Shown one piece after another: positions 6,237 through 13,538 of a stretch of 22,063 nt of DNA. A model generated the notes under the pieces. The model worked only from the letters and a program-made list of their open reading frames with translations. It did not search any database and was not told the DNA's origin. This stretch comes from Candidatus Roizmanbacteria bacterium (GTDB taxonomy: Bacteria > Patescibacteriota > Microgenomatia > UBA1406 > GWC2-37-13). The stretch covers positions 1-22,063 of the forward strand of contig JANLIS010000067.1 of NCBI GenBank assembly GCA_024653985.1. Reading direction: 5' to 3'. Each line of letters starts with the position of its first letter. Positions within the stretch are counted from its first letter, which is position 1. The position numbers were made by a program, and so were the translations under genes.

Positions 6237-8378
6237 ATGACAAAAAGCTTCTGGCAATATTATTGGAATAGCCTTCATTATTTTGGTGAGGCGGTCATCA
6301 ATATTTTTATTTTTCTTCCTTATTTTTTTTCAACTTCAAATTTATTAAAGACCCTGTTCCACCCTTGGAGGAACCTTGTTGTAAAAAAAACCGTTGTCGG
6401 TTTTTCCATTTCTGATTGGGCAAACAGGCTTGCTTTTGGATTTATTTCAAGATCGATCGGCCTGACAATGAGACTTTCCATCATCACTTTTTATTTTATA
6501 TTTCAGACACTTTTCATGGTCTTACTTCCATTTATCTCTTTATCATTTTTTATTCTTTCGCCTTTTTTTTATTTTATGTCAACATTTAAAAAAACTTCTC
6601 AGGAGAAAAAAGATATCTTTAAAAAAAAATTTATTGAAGACCACTTATTAAATAGGGAAAATAGCACCCAGGTTGAAGAGTGGTTTGAGAATTATTATAA
6701 AAATCATTTAAAAAAGATCTCATGGTGGAAATTAGAAAACTTACTTTCATATCCGCCATTGGCACGTGATTGGGCTGTGGGATACACCCCAATTTTAGAT
6801 CAATATGCAACCGACCTGGCAACTATCAACTATCTTCATCACATAAAAAATATTGTTGATCGTGAAAAGGAAATTATTTCTATTGAAGAAGTTCTGACAA
6901 AGTCTTCAGAAAACAGTGTTATTATCGTTGGAGAAGAAGGAGTGGGGAAACATACTATTGTTGATGCCCTTGCAAAAAAAATATTTCTGGGAAAAACGAA
7001 TATGTTCATTATGTATAAGAGGATCCTAAAATTGAATATGGAAAAGATCCTTAATGAATTTCTTGATCAAAAACAAAGAGAAAATTTTTTTGAAAATCTT
7101 TTGAAGGAGGCGGAACAAGCTAAAAATATCATTCTGTTTATTGATAATATCGATAAATACGTTAGTGTAGGAGAAGATAGGGTTAACCTGATAAATTCGT
7201 TCGAAAAATTTGCAAAAAGTGATACTATCCAAATAATCGGTATGACTACGCCAGTCATTTATCAGGACCTCCTTTACACGAACGAAAAGATACCGATTAT
7301 TTTTAACAAAATAGATGTTTATGAAGTAAGTAATGTTGAAGCTGAAAAAATACTTCTTGAAACCGTGCCAGATTTTGAGATCCACTATAAGGTCATCATT
7401 CCCTATGAAACCGTCAGAGAGATAATCGAAAAAAGCGAGTTTTACCTGACCTCAATTCCATTTCCCGAAAAAGCTGTTGATCTTCTTGACGCGGCATGTG
7501 CTTACGCCAAACAAAAAATTATAACCCCTGAAATGATCAACCAAGTTTTAACTGAAAAGACCCATATCCCAACTACCATATCCAAACAGATGAAGGAAAA
7601 ACTCTTGAACCTCGAAACCTTATTGTTTTCCCGTATTGTTCAACAGGACGAAGCTATCAAAAAACTATCTTCTTCATTAAGGCGTTCGTTTCTTATGATC
7701 GGTAAAAGGAAAAAACCATTAGCTTCGTTCTTATTTTTTGGACCGACAGGTGTTGGAAAAACGGAAACAGCTAAGGCAATCTCCGATGTTTTTTTCACTA
7801 ACCGACTATTGCGTTTCGACATGTCAGAATTTCAATCTAAGTACGATGTCTCAAAGCTCATAGGTGATAGGACCAGCCCAGGTCTTTTAACTAAGACCAT
7901 TCGCGAGCAGAGCTATGGAGTTTTATTGCTGGATGAAATTGAAAAAGCTGATAAAAACCTGATAAATATTTTTCTAACCATTATTGATGAAGGCTATTTT
8001 ATTGACGGACTTGGAAAAAAAGTTGATTGCAAAAATCTTGTCATTATCGCTACTTCAAATGCCAAAGATGAGAATATTTTTTCACCGGAATTTCTGAATC
8101 GCTTCGACGGAATAATAACATTTAAGTTTTTGAGTAAAGAATCAATTAAGATCTTGACGGGAAAGATTATCGAAAGGATATCTTTGGATATATTTAAAAT
8201 GTATAAGGTAAAAGTTTCAGTTTCCGAAAAAACGATCGATCACGTTTCTAGGAAAGGTTTTGATCCAAGATACGGGGCCAGAAACCTTGAACGGACCATT
8301 CGTGAAGAAATAGAGGACAAGGTCGCAAAAATGATCCTTTCTGAAAAAGCAAAACCAGGCGACGTGATTAATTTATAG
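6237..8378 (+). CDS. Membrane-anchored Clp/Hsp100-like double AAA+ ATPase with altered motifs
   Basis: The protein is 713 residues. Residues 20-45 form a hydrophobic stretch ending FHPWRN, and about 78-116 are strongly hydrophobic (one or two membrane passes). The rest is a ClpA/B/C-type tandem ATPase. AAA-1 has Walker A GEEGVGKHT (232-240) and Walker B ILFIDNID, where N304 replaces the usual catalytic glutamate. AAA-2 has Walker A GPTGVGKT (502-509), an intact Walker B LLLDEIEKA (563-571), sensor-1 ATSNA, the arginine finger in FLNRFD, and sensor-2 GARNLER. The aromatic pore loops (KYRGEFE in AAA-1, GYVG in AAA-2) are not visible. There is no Clp N domain. A role in membrane-protein remodelling is inferred. 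No ClpP gene is nearby. It has its own leaderless promoter. Confidence 0.85.
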   Translation: MTKSFWQYYWNSLHYFGEAVINIFIFLPYFFSTSNLLKTLFHPWRNLVVKKTVVGFSISDWANRLAFGFISRSIGLTMRLSIITFYFIFQTLFMVLLPFISLSFFILSPFFYFMSTFKKTSQEKKDIFKKKFIEDHLLNRENSTQVEEWFENYYKNHLKKISWWKLENLLSYPPLARDWAVGYTPILDQYATDLATINYLHHIKNIVDREKEIISIEEVLTKSSENSVIIVGEEGVGKHTIVDALAKKIFLGKTNMFIMYKRILKLNMEKILNEFLDQKQRENFFENLLKEAEQAKNIILFIDNIDKYVSVGEDRVNLINSFEKFAKSDTIQIIGMTTPVIYQDLLYTNEKIPIIFNKIDVYEVSNVEAEKILLETVPDFEIHYKVIIPYETVREIIEKSEFYLTSIPFPEKAVDLLDAACAYAKQKIITPEMINQVLTEKTHIPTTISKQMKEKLLNLETLLFSRIVQQDEAIKKLSSSLRRSFLMIGKRKKPLASFLFFGPTGVGKTETAKAISDVFFTNRLLRFDMSEFQSKYDVSKLIGDRTSPGLLTKTIREQSYGVLLLDEIEKADKNLINIFLTIIDEGYFIDGLGKKVDCKNLVIIATSNAKDENIFSPEFLNRFDGIITFKFLSKESIKILTGKIIERISLDIFKMYKVKVSVSEKTIDHVSRKGFDPRYGARNLERTIREEIEDKVAKMILSEKAKPGDVINL

Positions 8379-8392
8379 GTATAATGTTTAAG

Positions 8393-8484
8393 TGTCATTC
8401 CCGCGTAGGCGGGAATCCAGACTAAATATACTTCTTATTTTATAAGGAAATTATAGACTGGATCCCCTTCTTCAAGGGGATGAC
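8393..8484. repeat. Inverted pair of TGTCAT-type REP hairpins (BIME-like), copies 2 and 3
   Basis: The first hairpin (8393-8420) has ATTCCCGC/GCGGGAAT around GTAG, followed by CCAGACT. The second lies in opposite orientation: AGACTGGATCCCC leads into ATCCCCTT/AAGGGGAT (8462-8481) and GAC. The outer parts are inverted copies of each other, so the unit resembles the paired REPs called BIMEs in enterobacteria. It fills the gap between the Clp-like gene and tmk and may end transcription of the former. Confidence 0.85.
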
Positions 8485-8500
8485 TAAACAAAACAAAAAA

Positions 8501-9187
8501 ATGACATCTCAAAAACTTGGTAAACTAATCGTTATTGAAGGCATTGATGGTTCAGGGAAAGGAACACAGCTTGAAATGCTTCTTAAATATTTAAAAGAAA
8601 AGCAAATAAAATACGCATATTTTGACTTTCCCCAATATGGAAAAACATTTTTCGGAGATTTTGCCGGACGCTTTCTAAATGGAGAATTTGGACATTTTAG
8701 CCGTATAAACCCATATCTTGCTTCCTTTCCATACGCAGCTGACCGGTGGCAGGTAAAAAACAAACTTTGGGAAGCAATCAATGAGGGTAAGATTGTCGTT
8801 TGTAATCGCTATACACCATCTTCAATATATCAAGCTGTAAAAGTAAAACCGTCCCAACAAAAAAAATTTCTTGACTGGGTTGAAACACTTGAGTACGAAG
8901 TCTTTGGTATACCAAAACCAACCCTGGTTATCTTCTTATATGTCCCTCTTATTTTTGCCCAAACATTGATTGCCAAAAAAAAACCAAGGATATATTTAGA
9001 TAATGGAACAAAAGATCAATATGAAAAAAATCTTGATTATCTTGAAAAGGTAGAGAAGATGTATCTTAAAGTTGCCCGAGCAAATAGTAACTGGGTCAAG
9101 ATCGATTGTATAGAGAATAATAAAATTCTTTCCCAAGAGATAATTCATCAAAGAATAGTTGATACAGTCATCAGTTCTAAAGTTTGA
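8501..9187 (+). CDS. tmk: Thymidylate kinase (dTMP kinase)
   Basis: The enzyme phosphorylates dTMP to dTDP in dTTP synthesis. Visible motifs are the P loop IEGIDGSGKGTQ, FDFPQYGKTFFGDF in the dTMP-binding region, the PYAADRWQ motif (DR-type catalytic region), VCNRYTPSS in place of the usual DRY/S motif, and a lid region around LIAKKKPRIYLDNGTKDQYE. The length of 228 residues from the ATG at 8501 is close to usual. An earlier in-frame ATG at 8480 lies inside a REP hairpin and would add only low-complexity residues, so 8501 is preferred. No Shine-Dalgarno sequence is seen. Its stop overlaps the -35 of the next promoter. Confidence 0.88.
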   Translation: MTSQKLGKLIVIEGIDGSGKGTQLEMLLKYLKEKQIKYAYFDFPQYGKTFFGDFAGRFLNGEFGHFSRINPYLASFPYAADRWQVKNKLWEAINEGKIVVCNRYTPSSIYQAVKVKPSQQKKFLDWVETLEYEVFGIPKPTLVIFLYVPLIFAQTLIAKKKPRIYLDNGTKDQYEKNLDYLEKVEKMYLKVARANSNWVKIDCIENNKILSQEIIHQRIVDTVISSKV

Positions 9188-9212
9188 CAAATATAAAAAT
9201 AGTTGATAAGCT
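9184..9212 (+). promoter_or_regulatory. Promoter of the anchored Ig-like protein and galU (leaderless)
   Basis: A perfect TTGACA (9184-9189), a 17-nt spacer and TAAGCT (9207-9212) with an extended TGA before it. The ATG at 9221 starts 8 nt after the -10. The -35 overlaps the tmk stop codon. Confidence 0.65.
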
Positions 9213-9220
9213 ATCCTTAT

Positions 9221-9637
9221 ATGGATAAAAAATTTATTGCTTTGATGGTACTGTTCGTTGTTGTTTTTGGTGTTTTTGTCACCACAACGCTGTTTAGCAA
9301 AAATTTTTCAGGGTTTGCCCGTGCTTCAGGGGCGGCCGATCCTTCTGCTCAAACTTCATTGATATTTGCTTGGCCACTAACTGCTAAAGTTGGTGATAAA
9401 GTTGAGGTCAATGTTTTTGTACGAAGTGCAAGTAATGCTCCATTAGATAAAAAACAGGTTAAGTTGACAACTAATTTTGGATCTATAAGTGGTTCGCCAG
9501 AATCAATTGCCGAATCTGACAAAACTGGAAAAGTAAGCTTCGTTTTAACTTCTGATGCAGCTGGGATGGCCGAATTATCTGCTTTTGTTAGTAGTAATGT
9601 CCAGCTTGCCCAAAAAGTTACCGTAAAATTTGAATGA
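9221..9637 (+). CDS. Membrane-anchored or secreted Ig-like domain protein
   Basis: The protein is 138 residues from the ATG at 9221; a TTG at 9203 is in frame but lies inside the promoter. Residues 5-25 (FIALMVLFVVVFGVFVTTTLF) are one membrane anchor or signal segment. The rest is one bacterial Ig-like (invasin/Big_1-type) domain: AKVGDKVEVNVFVRSASNAPL, KQVKLTTNFGSISG, SDKTGKVSFVLTSDAAGMAELSAFV. Such domains act outside the membrane as structural or adhesive modules. It overlaps galU by 4 nt and is probably co-transcribed with it. The specific function is unknown. Confidence 0.75.
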   Translation: MDKKFIALMVLFVVVFGVFVTTTLFSKNFSGFARASGAADPSAQTSLIFAWPLTAKVGDKVEVNVFVRSASNAPLDKKQVKLTTNFGSISGSPESIAESDKTGKVSFVLTSDAAGMAELSAFVSSNVQLAQKVTVKFE

Positions 9638-10512
9638 AAAAAATTACCAAAGTTGTAATTCCTGCAGCCGGTTTTGGAACAAGGTTTTTACCCCAGACCA
9701 AGGCGATGCCTAAAGAGATGCTTCCTGTCGTAGATAAACCAGTTATTCAGTATGTGGTTGAAGAAGCAATAGATTCAAATGTAAAGAATATCATTATTAT
9801 CACCGGTTCAAATAAACGCGCAATTGAGGATCATTTTGACGCTCCATCTGAGGATTTGGCAAAAAACCTTATACGTGGAAAAAAAGAACACTTACTTAGA
9901 GAGATAGAGAGAATTTCAAATATGGCCAACTTTATTTATATTCGTCAAAAGGGACCTTATGGAAACGGAACTCCTGTACTTACAGCTGAACCTGCCATTG
10001 AAGATGAGCCATTTGCCGTATTATGGGGGGATGAGTTTATTTACTCAAAACCACCTCGATTAGCCCAAATGATCAAGGTCTATGAAAAATTTGGAGGAAT
10101 AGTTATTTCTGGTGTAAAAATTGAGAACAAAGAAGACTTGAAACGCTACGGAATTGCCGATTTGACCCATGTAGAAAATAATGTTTATAAGATCAATAAA
10201 ATCGTTGAAAAACCAGACGCAGATAAAGCCCCCTCTAACATTGCTACTCATGGTGGATATATCCTTCCTCCGGAAATTTTTGATGCCCTAAGAAAGGTTC
10301 AACCTGGTCGTGGAGGTGAAATTTGGCTAGTAGACGCCATCAATCTGTTAATGAAAGAGGGAATGCCTGTTTATGCTGTTGTTATTGAAAATGGAAAATA
10401 TTACGATACCGGAGATAAGTTTGAGTATTTAAAAACAGTTATTGAGTTTGCTTTGGAACATAATGAGATCAATGGAGAATTCAAATCTTTTATAAAATCT
10501 CTCAAAATCTAA
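9634..10512 (+). CDS. galU: UTP--glucose-1-phosphate uridylyltransferase
   Basis: GalU makes UDP-glucose from UTP and glucose-1-phosphate for cell-surface polysaccharides. The 292-residue protein carries the nucleotidyltransferase signature VIPAAGFGTRFLPQTKAMPK, the following KEMLPVVDKPVIQYVVEEA, the WGDEF metal-site motif in AVLWGDEFIY, KIVEKPDADKAPSN, and GGEIWLVDAINLL. The length and motif order are standard. The ATG overlaps the upstream stop (ATGA), indicating translational coupling to the Ig-like protein gene. Confidence 0.96.
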   Translation: MKKITKVVIPAAGFGTRFLPQTKAMPKEMLPVVDKPVIQYVVEEAIDSNVKNIIIITGSNKRAIEDHFDAPSEDLAKNLIRGKKEHLLREIERISNMANFIYIRQKGPYGNGTPVLTAEPAIEDEPFAVLWGDEFIYSKPPRLAQMIKVYEKFGGIVISGVKIENKEDLKRYGIADLTHVENNVYKINKIVEKPDADKAPSNIATHGGYILPPEIFDALRKVQPGRGGEIWLVDAINLLMKEGMPVYAVVIENGKYYDTGDKFEYLKTVIEFALEHNEINGEFKSFIKSLKI

Positions 10513-10541
10513 TTGCAAAATCTGGTCTACACTGATAGAAT
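10513..10541 (+). promoter_or_regulatory. Promoter of rpsB (leaderless)
   Basis: TTGCAA (10513-10518), a 17-nt spacer and TAGAAT (10536-10541) preceded by an extended TGA. The rpsB ATG is 8 nt after the -10. There is no Shine-Dalgarno sequence. Confidence 0.7.
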
Positions 10542-10549
10542 GTATTCTT

Positions 10550-11284
10550 ATGACAGATAATAATAAAAAAGTTGAAGAGCTTTTTGCCGCAGGAGCACAT
10601 CTTGGACATAAATCCAACAGAGTTCATCCAAAAACAAATAAATTTATTTATTCGTTCGAAAACGGTGTTTCCATAATCGATCTGACAAAAACAGCTGATT
10701 ATTTGGAAAAGGCAAAAAAGTATGTATCAGAACTAGGCACAAATGGAAAAATTTTACTAGTCGTATGCACAAAGAAAATCGCTTCAAATCTTACTAAAGA
10801 GCTGTGTTCAAAAAACAATCTTCCTTTTATAAATACAAAGTGGCCGGCAGGACTATTGACCAATTTTGAAATGATAATCAAAAATGTTAAAAAACTCAAT
10901 TCAATGAAAGAAGAGAAAACAAAAGGTGAGTGGAACAAGTTCGTAAAGCACGAACAGGTAAAACTTGATAAGGAACTGAGCAAACTTGAAAAATTTTATG
11001 GAGGGATCTCAGACCTTAAAAAACTTCCTGATGCCCTTTTTATCGTTGACATTAAAAAAGAAAAAAATTCAGTAAAAGAATCAGGTGAATTAAAAATAAT
11101 GACCGTTGCAGTAACGGATACAAACGCCAATCCTGATCCTATAAACTATCCTATCCCGGGAAATGATGACTCAATAACCTCTATAGAATATTTTTTGAAT
11201 GAAATAATCGGAGCCTATTCGCTAAGCAAGGCCAAAAGTCAAAATTCAGAAGTCAAAAGTGAAAGTAAAAAGTCAAAAGTATAA
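10550..11284 (+). CDS. rpsB: 30S ribosomal protein uS2
   Basis: The protein shows the uS2 signature VEELFAAGAHLGHKSNRVHPK, then FENGVSIIDLTKTADYLEKA, KWPAGLLTNF and the C-terminal DTNANPDPINYPIPGNDDS region. Its 244 residues match the family. The last 15 or so residues (from AKSQNSE to SKKSKV) are encoded by the left arm of a 7-nt-period intergenic repeat, so the tail is probably a repeat-derived extension. It heads rpsB-tsf, as in most bacteria. Confidence 0.97.
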   Translation: MTDNNKKVEELFAAGAHLGHKSNRVHPKTNKFIYSFENGVSIIDLTKTADYLEKAKKYVSELGTNGKILLVVCTKKIASNLTKELCSKNNLPFINTKWPAGLLTNFEMIIKNVKKLNSMKEEKTKGEWNKFVKHEQVKLDKELSKLEKFYGGISDLKKLPDALFIVDIKKEKNSVKESGELKIMTVAVTDTNANPDPINYPIPGNDDSITSIEYFLNEIIGAYSLSKAKSQNSEVKSESKKSKV

Positions 11285-11353
11285 AAACCTGCATTTTTTA
11301 ATTTTTAATTTTGAATTGTATTTTTGAATTTTAACTTTTGATTTTTGACTTTA
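11232..11353. repeat. Inverted repeat with 7-nt-period arms between rpsB and tsf
   Basis: The left arm holds degenerate units such as GTCAAAA, TTCAGAA, GTCAAAA and GTAAAAA, and lies inside the 3' end of rpsB. The right arm, read on the minus strand, holds GTCAAAA, ATCAAAA, GTTAAAA, TTCAAAA and TTAAAAA. The two arms flank ACCTGCAT. The right arm ends about 6 nt before the tsf ATG. Confidence 0.75.
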
Positions 11354-11358
11354 CTATT

Positions 11359-11808
11359 ATGTACGACATAAAAAAATTAAAACAACTTCGTGAAGAAACA
11401 GGGATCTCTTTTTCTCTTTGTAAAAAAGCCCTTGAAGAATCAAAAAACAATATAGAAGCTGCAAAAAAATTGTTAAATAAATGGGGAATAGCTAAAGCAC
11501 AAGATAAATCAACCCGCAACACAGGAGCGGGAATAATCTTTTCTTATGTTCATCACAATAAAAAAGTCGCCTCCCTTATCCAACTTGCTTGTGAAACGGA
11601 TTTTGTTTCCGGTAATAAAGAATTTCAAGCACTAGGTCAAGAACTGGCAATGCAAGTTGCCTCAGTCATGGCAGAAACTAATGAAGAACTACTTGATCAA
11701 GAGTACATTAGAGATGCTTCAAAAAAAGTAAGCGATCTTATCAAAGAAGCCGTGCTGAAATTTGGAGAAAATATTAAAGTAGTAAAGTTTGTGCGATGGA
11801 GTGTATAA
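11359..11808 (+). CDS. tsf: Elongation factor Ts, short form
   Basis: EF-Ts recycles GDP from EF-Tu. The ATG at 11359 gives 149 residues starting MYDIKKLKQLREETGISF; an upstream TTG at 11338 lies in the repeat arm. The N-terminal UBA-like domain (CKKALEESKNNIEAAKKLL) and the hallmark CETDFVSGNKEF core are present. The second half of the coiled-coil dimerisation region seen in E. coli EF-Ts (about 280 residues) is absent, as in other short forms. It follows rpsB; frr overlaps its stop region. Confidence 0.93.
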   Translation: MYDIKKLKQLREETGISFSLCKKALEESKNNIEAAKKLLNKWGIAKAQDKSTRNTGAGIIFSYVHHNKKVASLIQLACETDFVSGNKEFQALGQELAMQVASVMAETNEELLDQEYIRDASKKVSDLIKEAVLKFGENIKVVKFVRWSV

Positions 11809-11809
11809 T
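11804..11809 (+). promoter_or_regulatory. -10 element for frr inside the end of tsf
   Basis: A perfect TATAAT covers the tsf stop codon and ends 7 nt before the ATG at 11817. No good -35 is seen. The spacing supports a leaderless frr transcript and the choice of start. Confidence 0.5.
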
Positions 11810-11816
11810 GGTCTTT

Positions 11817-12374
11817 ATGGATATTGTTTCTACTTTTAACCAACAAGCTGCCAAAACAATTTTGTCACTAAAGGAAGATCTCAAATCTATCCGTACCGGC
11901 CGGGCTTCACCCTCGTTAGTTGAAAATCTTAGTGTTGATACTTATGGCGGACAATCAAAATTAAGATTATTGGAACTTGCAACGATCTTGACAGAAGGAG
12001 CGTCTTCCATCTCGATTACTCCATATGACCCATCCGTTATTCAGGATATTGAAAAAGCTATTTTAAAATCCCCATTAGGATTAACACCGTCCTCACAAGG
12101 AACAAGGATCGTCATCAGAATTCCATCTCTCAATACCGAACAAAGAGAAAAATATATCAAAGTCGTAGGTGAAAAAGTTGAAGAAAAGAAAGTTACTGTT
12201 AGAAATCATAGAGATGATTCCCGAAGGATCATTAAAACTGCTTTTGAAAAAAAAGAAATGAGCGAAGATGAAAGATACAGACTGGAAAAAGAAATAGACG
12301 CACAGTCGACAAAATTTATGGAGGAAATAAATGTTATTCGTGAAAGTAAAGAAAAAGAGATTATGGAAGTATAA
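11817..12374 (+). CDS. frr: Ribosome recycling factor
   Basis: RRF splits post-termination ribosomes together with EF-G. The 185-residue protein contains LKEDLKSIRTGRASPSLVEN, the nearby VDTYGG, SSISITPYDPSVIQDIEKAI, GLTPSSQGTRIVIRIPSLN, and the C-terminal helix ending ESKEKEIMEV. The ATG at 11817 (MDIVSTFNQ) gives the usual N terminus; the ATG at 11796 would overlap tsf by 13 nt and add seven atypical residues. The pyrH gene that normally separates tsf and frr is missing. Confidence 0.96.
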   Translation: MDIVSTFNQQAAKTILSLKEDLKSIRTGRASPSLVENLSVDTYGGQSKLRLLELATILTEGASSISITPYDPSVIQDIEKAILKSPLGLTPSSQGTRIVIRIPSLNTEQREKYIKVVGEKVEEKKVTVRNHRDDSRRIIKTAFEKKEMSEDERYRLEKEIDAQSTKFMEEINVIRESKEKEIMEV

Positions 12375-12376
12375 AT

Positions 12377-13462
12377 ATGACGCTGATTATTTTTATAATA
12401 ACCCTTTCGATTTTAGTTCTCGTCCATGAATTTGGTCATTTTTTGATGGCTAAAAAAATGGGGGTCAAAGTTGAAGAATTCGGGATCGGTTTACCTCCAA
12501 GACTATTCGGAATAAAAAAAGGTGAAACTTTGTATAGTGTGAATTTACTACCTATCGGAGGTTTTGTTAAATTATATGGAGAAGAATACGACGAGCTAAA
12601 CCATAAAAATAAGACTAAACAAAACAAAAATAGGACCTTTGTCAACAAAAAGCCGTGGCAAAAAACTTTGATCGTTTTGGGTGGAGTTATCGGAAATTTT
12701 TTGTTAGGTTGGTTCATTTTTTCATACTTAGTGACACAAGGAGTGCCTGTGCCGACAAATAAAGTTATTGTAGAAAAAGTTACTAAAAACTCTCCTGCAT
12801 CCATGGCCGGCCTTAAAGAAAAAGATGTCATTCTAAAGTTCGTTCCCCCAATATCCCCAATATCCCTAATACCCCTTACTTCTTCAACTTCTCTAATTGC
12901 CTTAACTCAAAAATATGCCGGAACAAATATAAAGCTTTTAGTTCAAAGAAATGACCAACAACTAACTGTTGATCTTATCCCCAGACTTAATCCTCCAAAA
13001 GGTGAGGGACCATTAGGAGTTTCTATCACTTCATTTGTTGAGAAAAAATACCCTTGGTATACGGCACCATTTTATGGTTTGGTAGAGGCATTCAGTATTA
13101 CTGCAAAAATTGCCACTGAGTTGGGTAAAATACTCTTTGGATTTATTACCTTTCAAAAACAAAATGTTGATGTGGCAGGGCCTATCGGAATAGCCAATTT
13201 AGCCGGACAGGCGATAAAATTCGGACGGAATGCCTTTTTGGAATTTTTGGCACTTTTATCACTGAACCTCGCTATTATCAATATTTTTCCCTTCCCCGCC
13301 TTAGACGGAGGACGTCTTGTTTTTGTCTTATATGAAGGCATAACGAAAAAAAAGCCGAACAAAGATTTTGAAAAATATACGAACTTGATAGGATTTATTG
13401 TTTTGTTATCACTGGCAGCGCTCATAACAGTTAATGATGTTATTAAACTGTTTAAGAAATGA
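12377..13462 (+). CDS. rseP: Site-2 zinc metalloprotease, RseP family
   Basis: This intramembrane protease cleaves membrane-embedded substrates. The first membrane helix carries HEFGH (LVHEFGHFLMAKKMGVKVEE). GLPPRLFGIKKGETLYSVN and LLPIGGFVKLYGE are the typical following motifs. A second membrane helix lies near VLGGVIGNFLLGWFIF. A PDZ domain starts about residue 130 (SPASMAGLKEKDVIL). The last motif is NIFPFPALDGGRLVF, which supplies the aspartate zinc ligand, with a final helix at the C terminus. The PDZ domain contains an in-frame 9-nt repeat array (12848-12901). The start is 2 nt after frr, with GGAAG 7 nt upstream as a weak ribosome-binding site. Confidence 0.95.
   Translation: MTLIIFIITLSILVLVHEFGHFLMAKKMGVKVEEFGIGLPPRLFGIKKGETLYSVNLLPIGGFVKLYGEEYDELNHKNKTKQNKNRTFVNKKPWQKTLIVLGGVIGNFLLGWFIFSYLVTQGVPVPTNKVIVEKVTKNSPASMAGLKEKDVILKFVPPISPISLIPLTSSTSLIALTQKYAGTNIKLLVQRNDQQLTVDLIPRLNPPKGEGPLGVSITSFVEKKYPWYTAPFYGLVEAFSITAKIATELGKILFGFITFQKQNVDVAGPIGIANLAGQAIKFGRNAFLEFLALLSLNLAIINIFPFPALDGGRLVFVLYEGITKKKPNKDFEKYTNLIGFIVLLSLAALITVNDVIKLFKK
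12848..12901 (+). repeat. In-frame 9-nt-period array inside the rseP PDZ domain
   Basis: Six successive 9-nt units are visible: CCAATATCC twice, CTAATACCC, CTTACTTCT, TCAACTTCT and CTAATTGCC. They encode a triplet-like peptide (ISP, ISL, IPL, TSS, TSL, IAL). The unit CTAATTGCC resembles the units of the intergenic 9-nt family. The array sits where PDZ domains normally have a short ING-type turn. Confidence 0.6.
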
Positions 13463-13530
13463 ATTGTTCGATTGTTCCATTGCTCGATTGTTTTTTTTAA
13501 CAATGAAACAATGAAGCAATTTAACAATTG
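13461..13530. repeat. Inverted repeat with 8-nt-period arms after rseP
   Basis: The left arm is ATTGTTCG, ATTGTTCC, ATTGCTCG, ATTGTTTT; the right arm is CAATGAAA, CAATGAAG, CAATTTAA, CAATTG. The arms pair with about three quarters identity around a T run. The element runs from the rseP stop to 8 nt before the next ATG. Confidence 0.75.
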
Positions 13531-13538
13531 TTTTTTAT

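Noticed and set aside
7026..7385. 119-codon minus-strand open frame inside the Clp-like gene
   Set aside because: It is a shadow of the AAA-1 domain coding sequence with no start context or recognisable motif.
8480..8500. tmk start at the ATG at 8480
   Set aside because: That ATG is part of a REP hairpin stem, and the added residues are low complexity; 8501 gives a standard N terminus.
12436..12831. 131-codon minus-strand open frame opposite rseP
   Set aside because: It is antisense to the conserved HEFGH and PDZ regions; AT-rich genes often leave such open frames.
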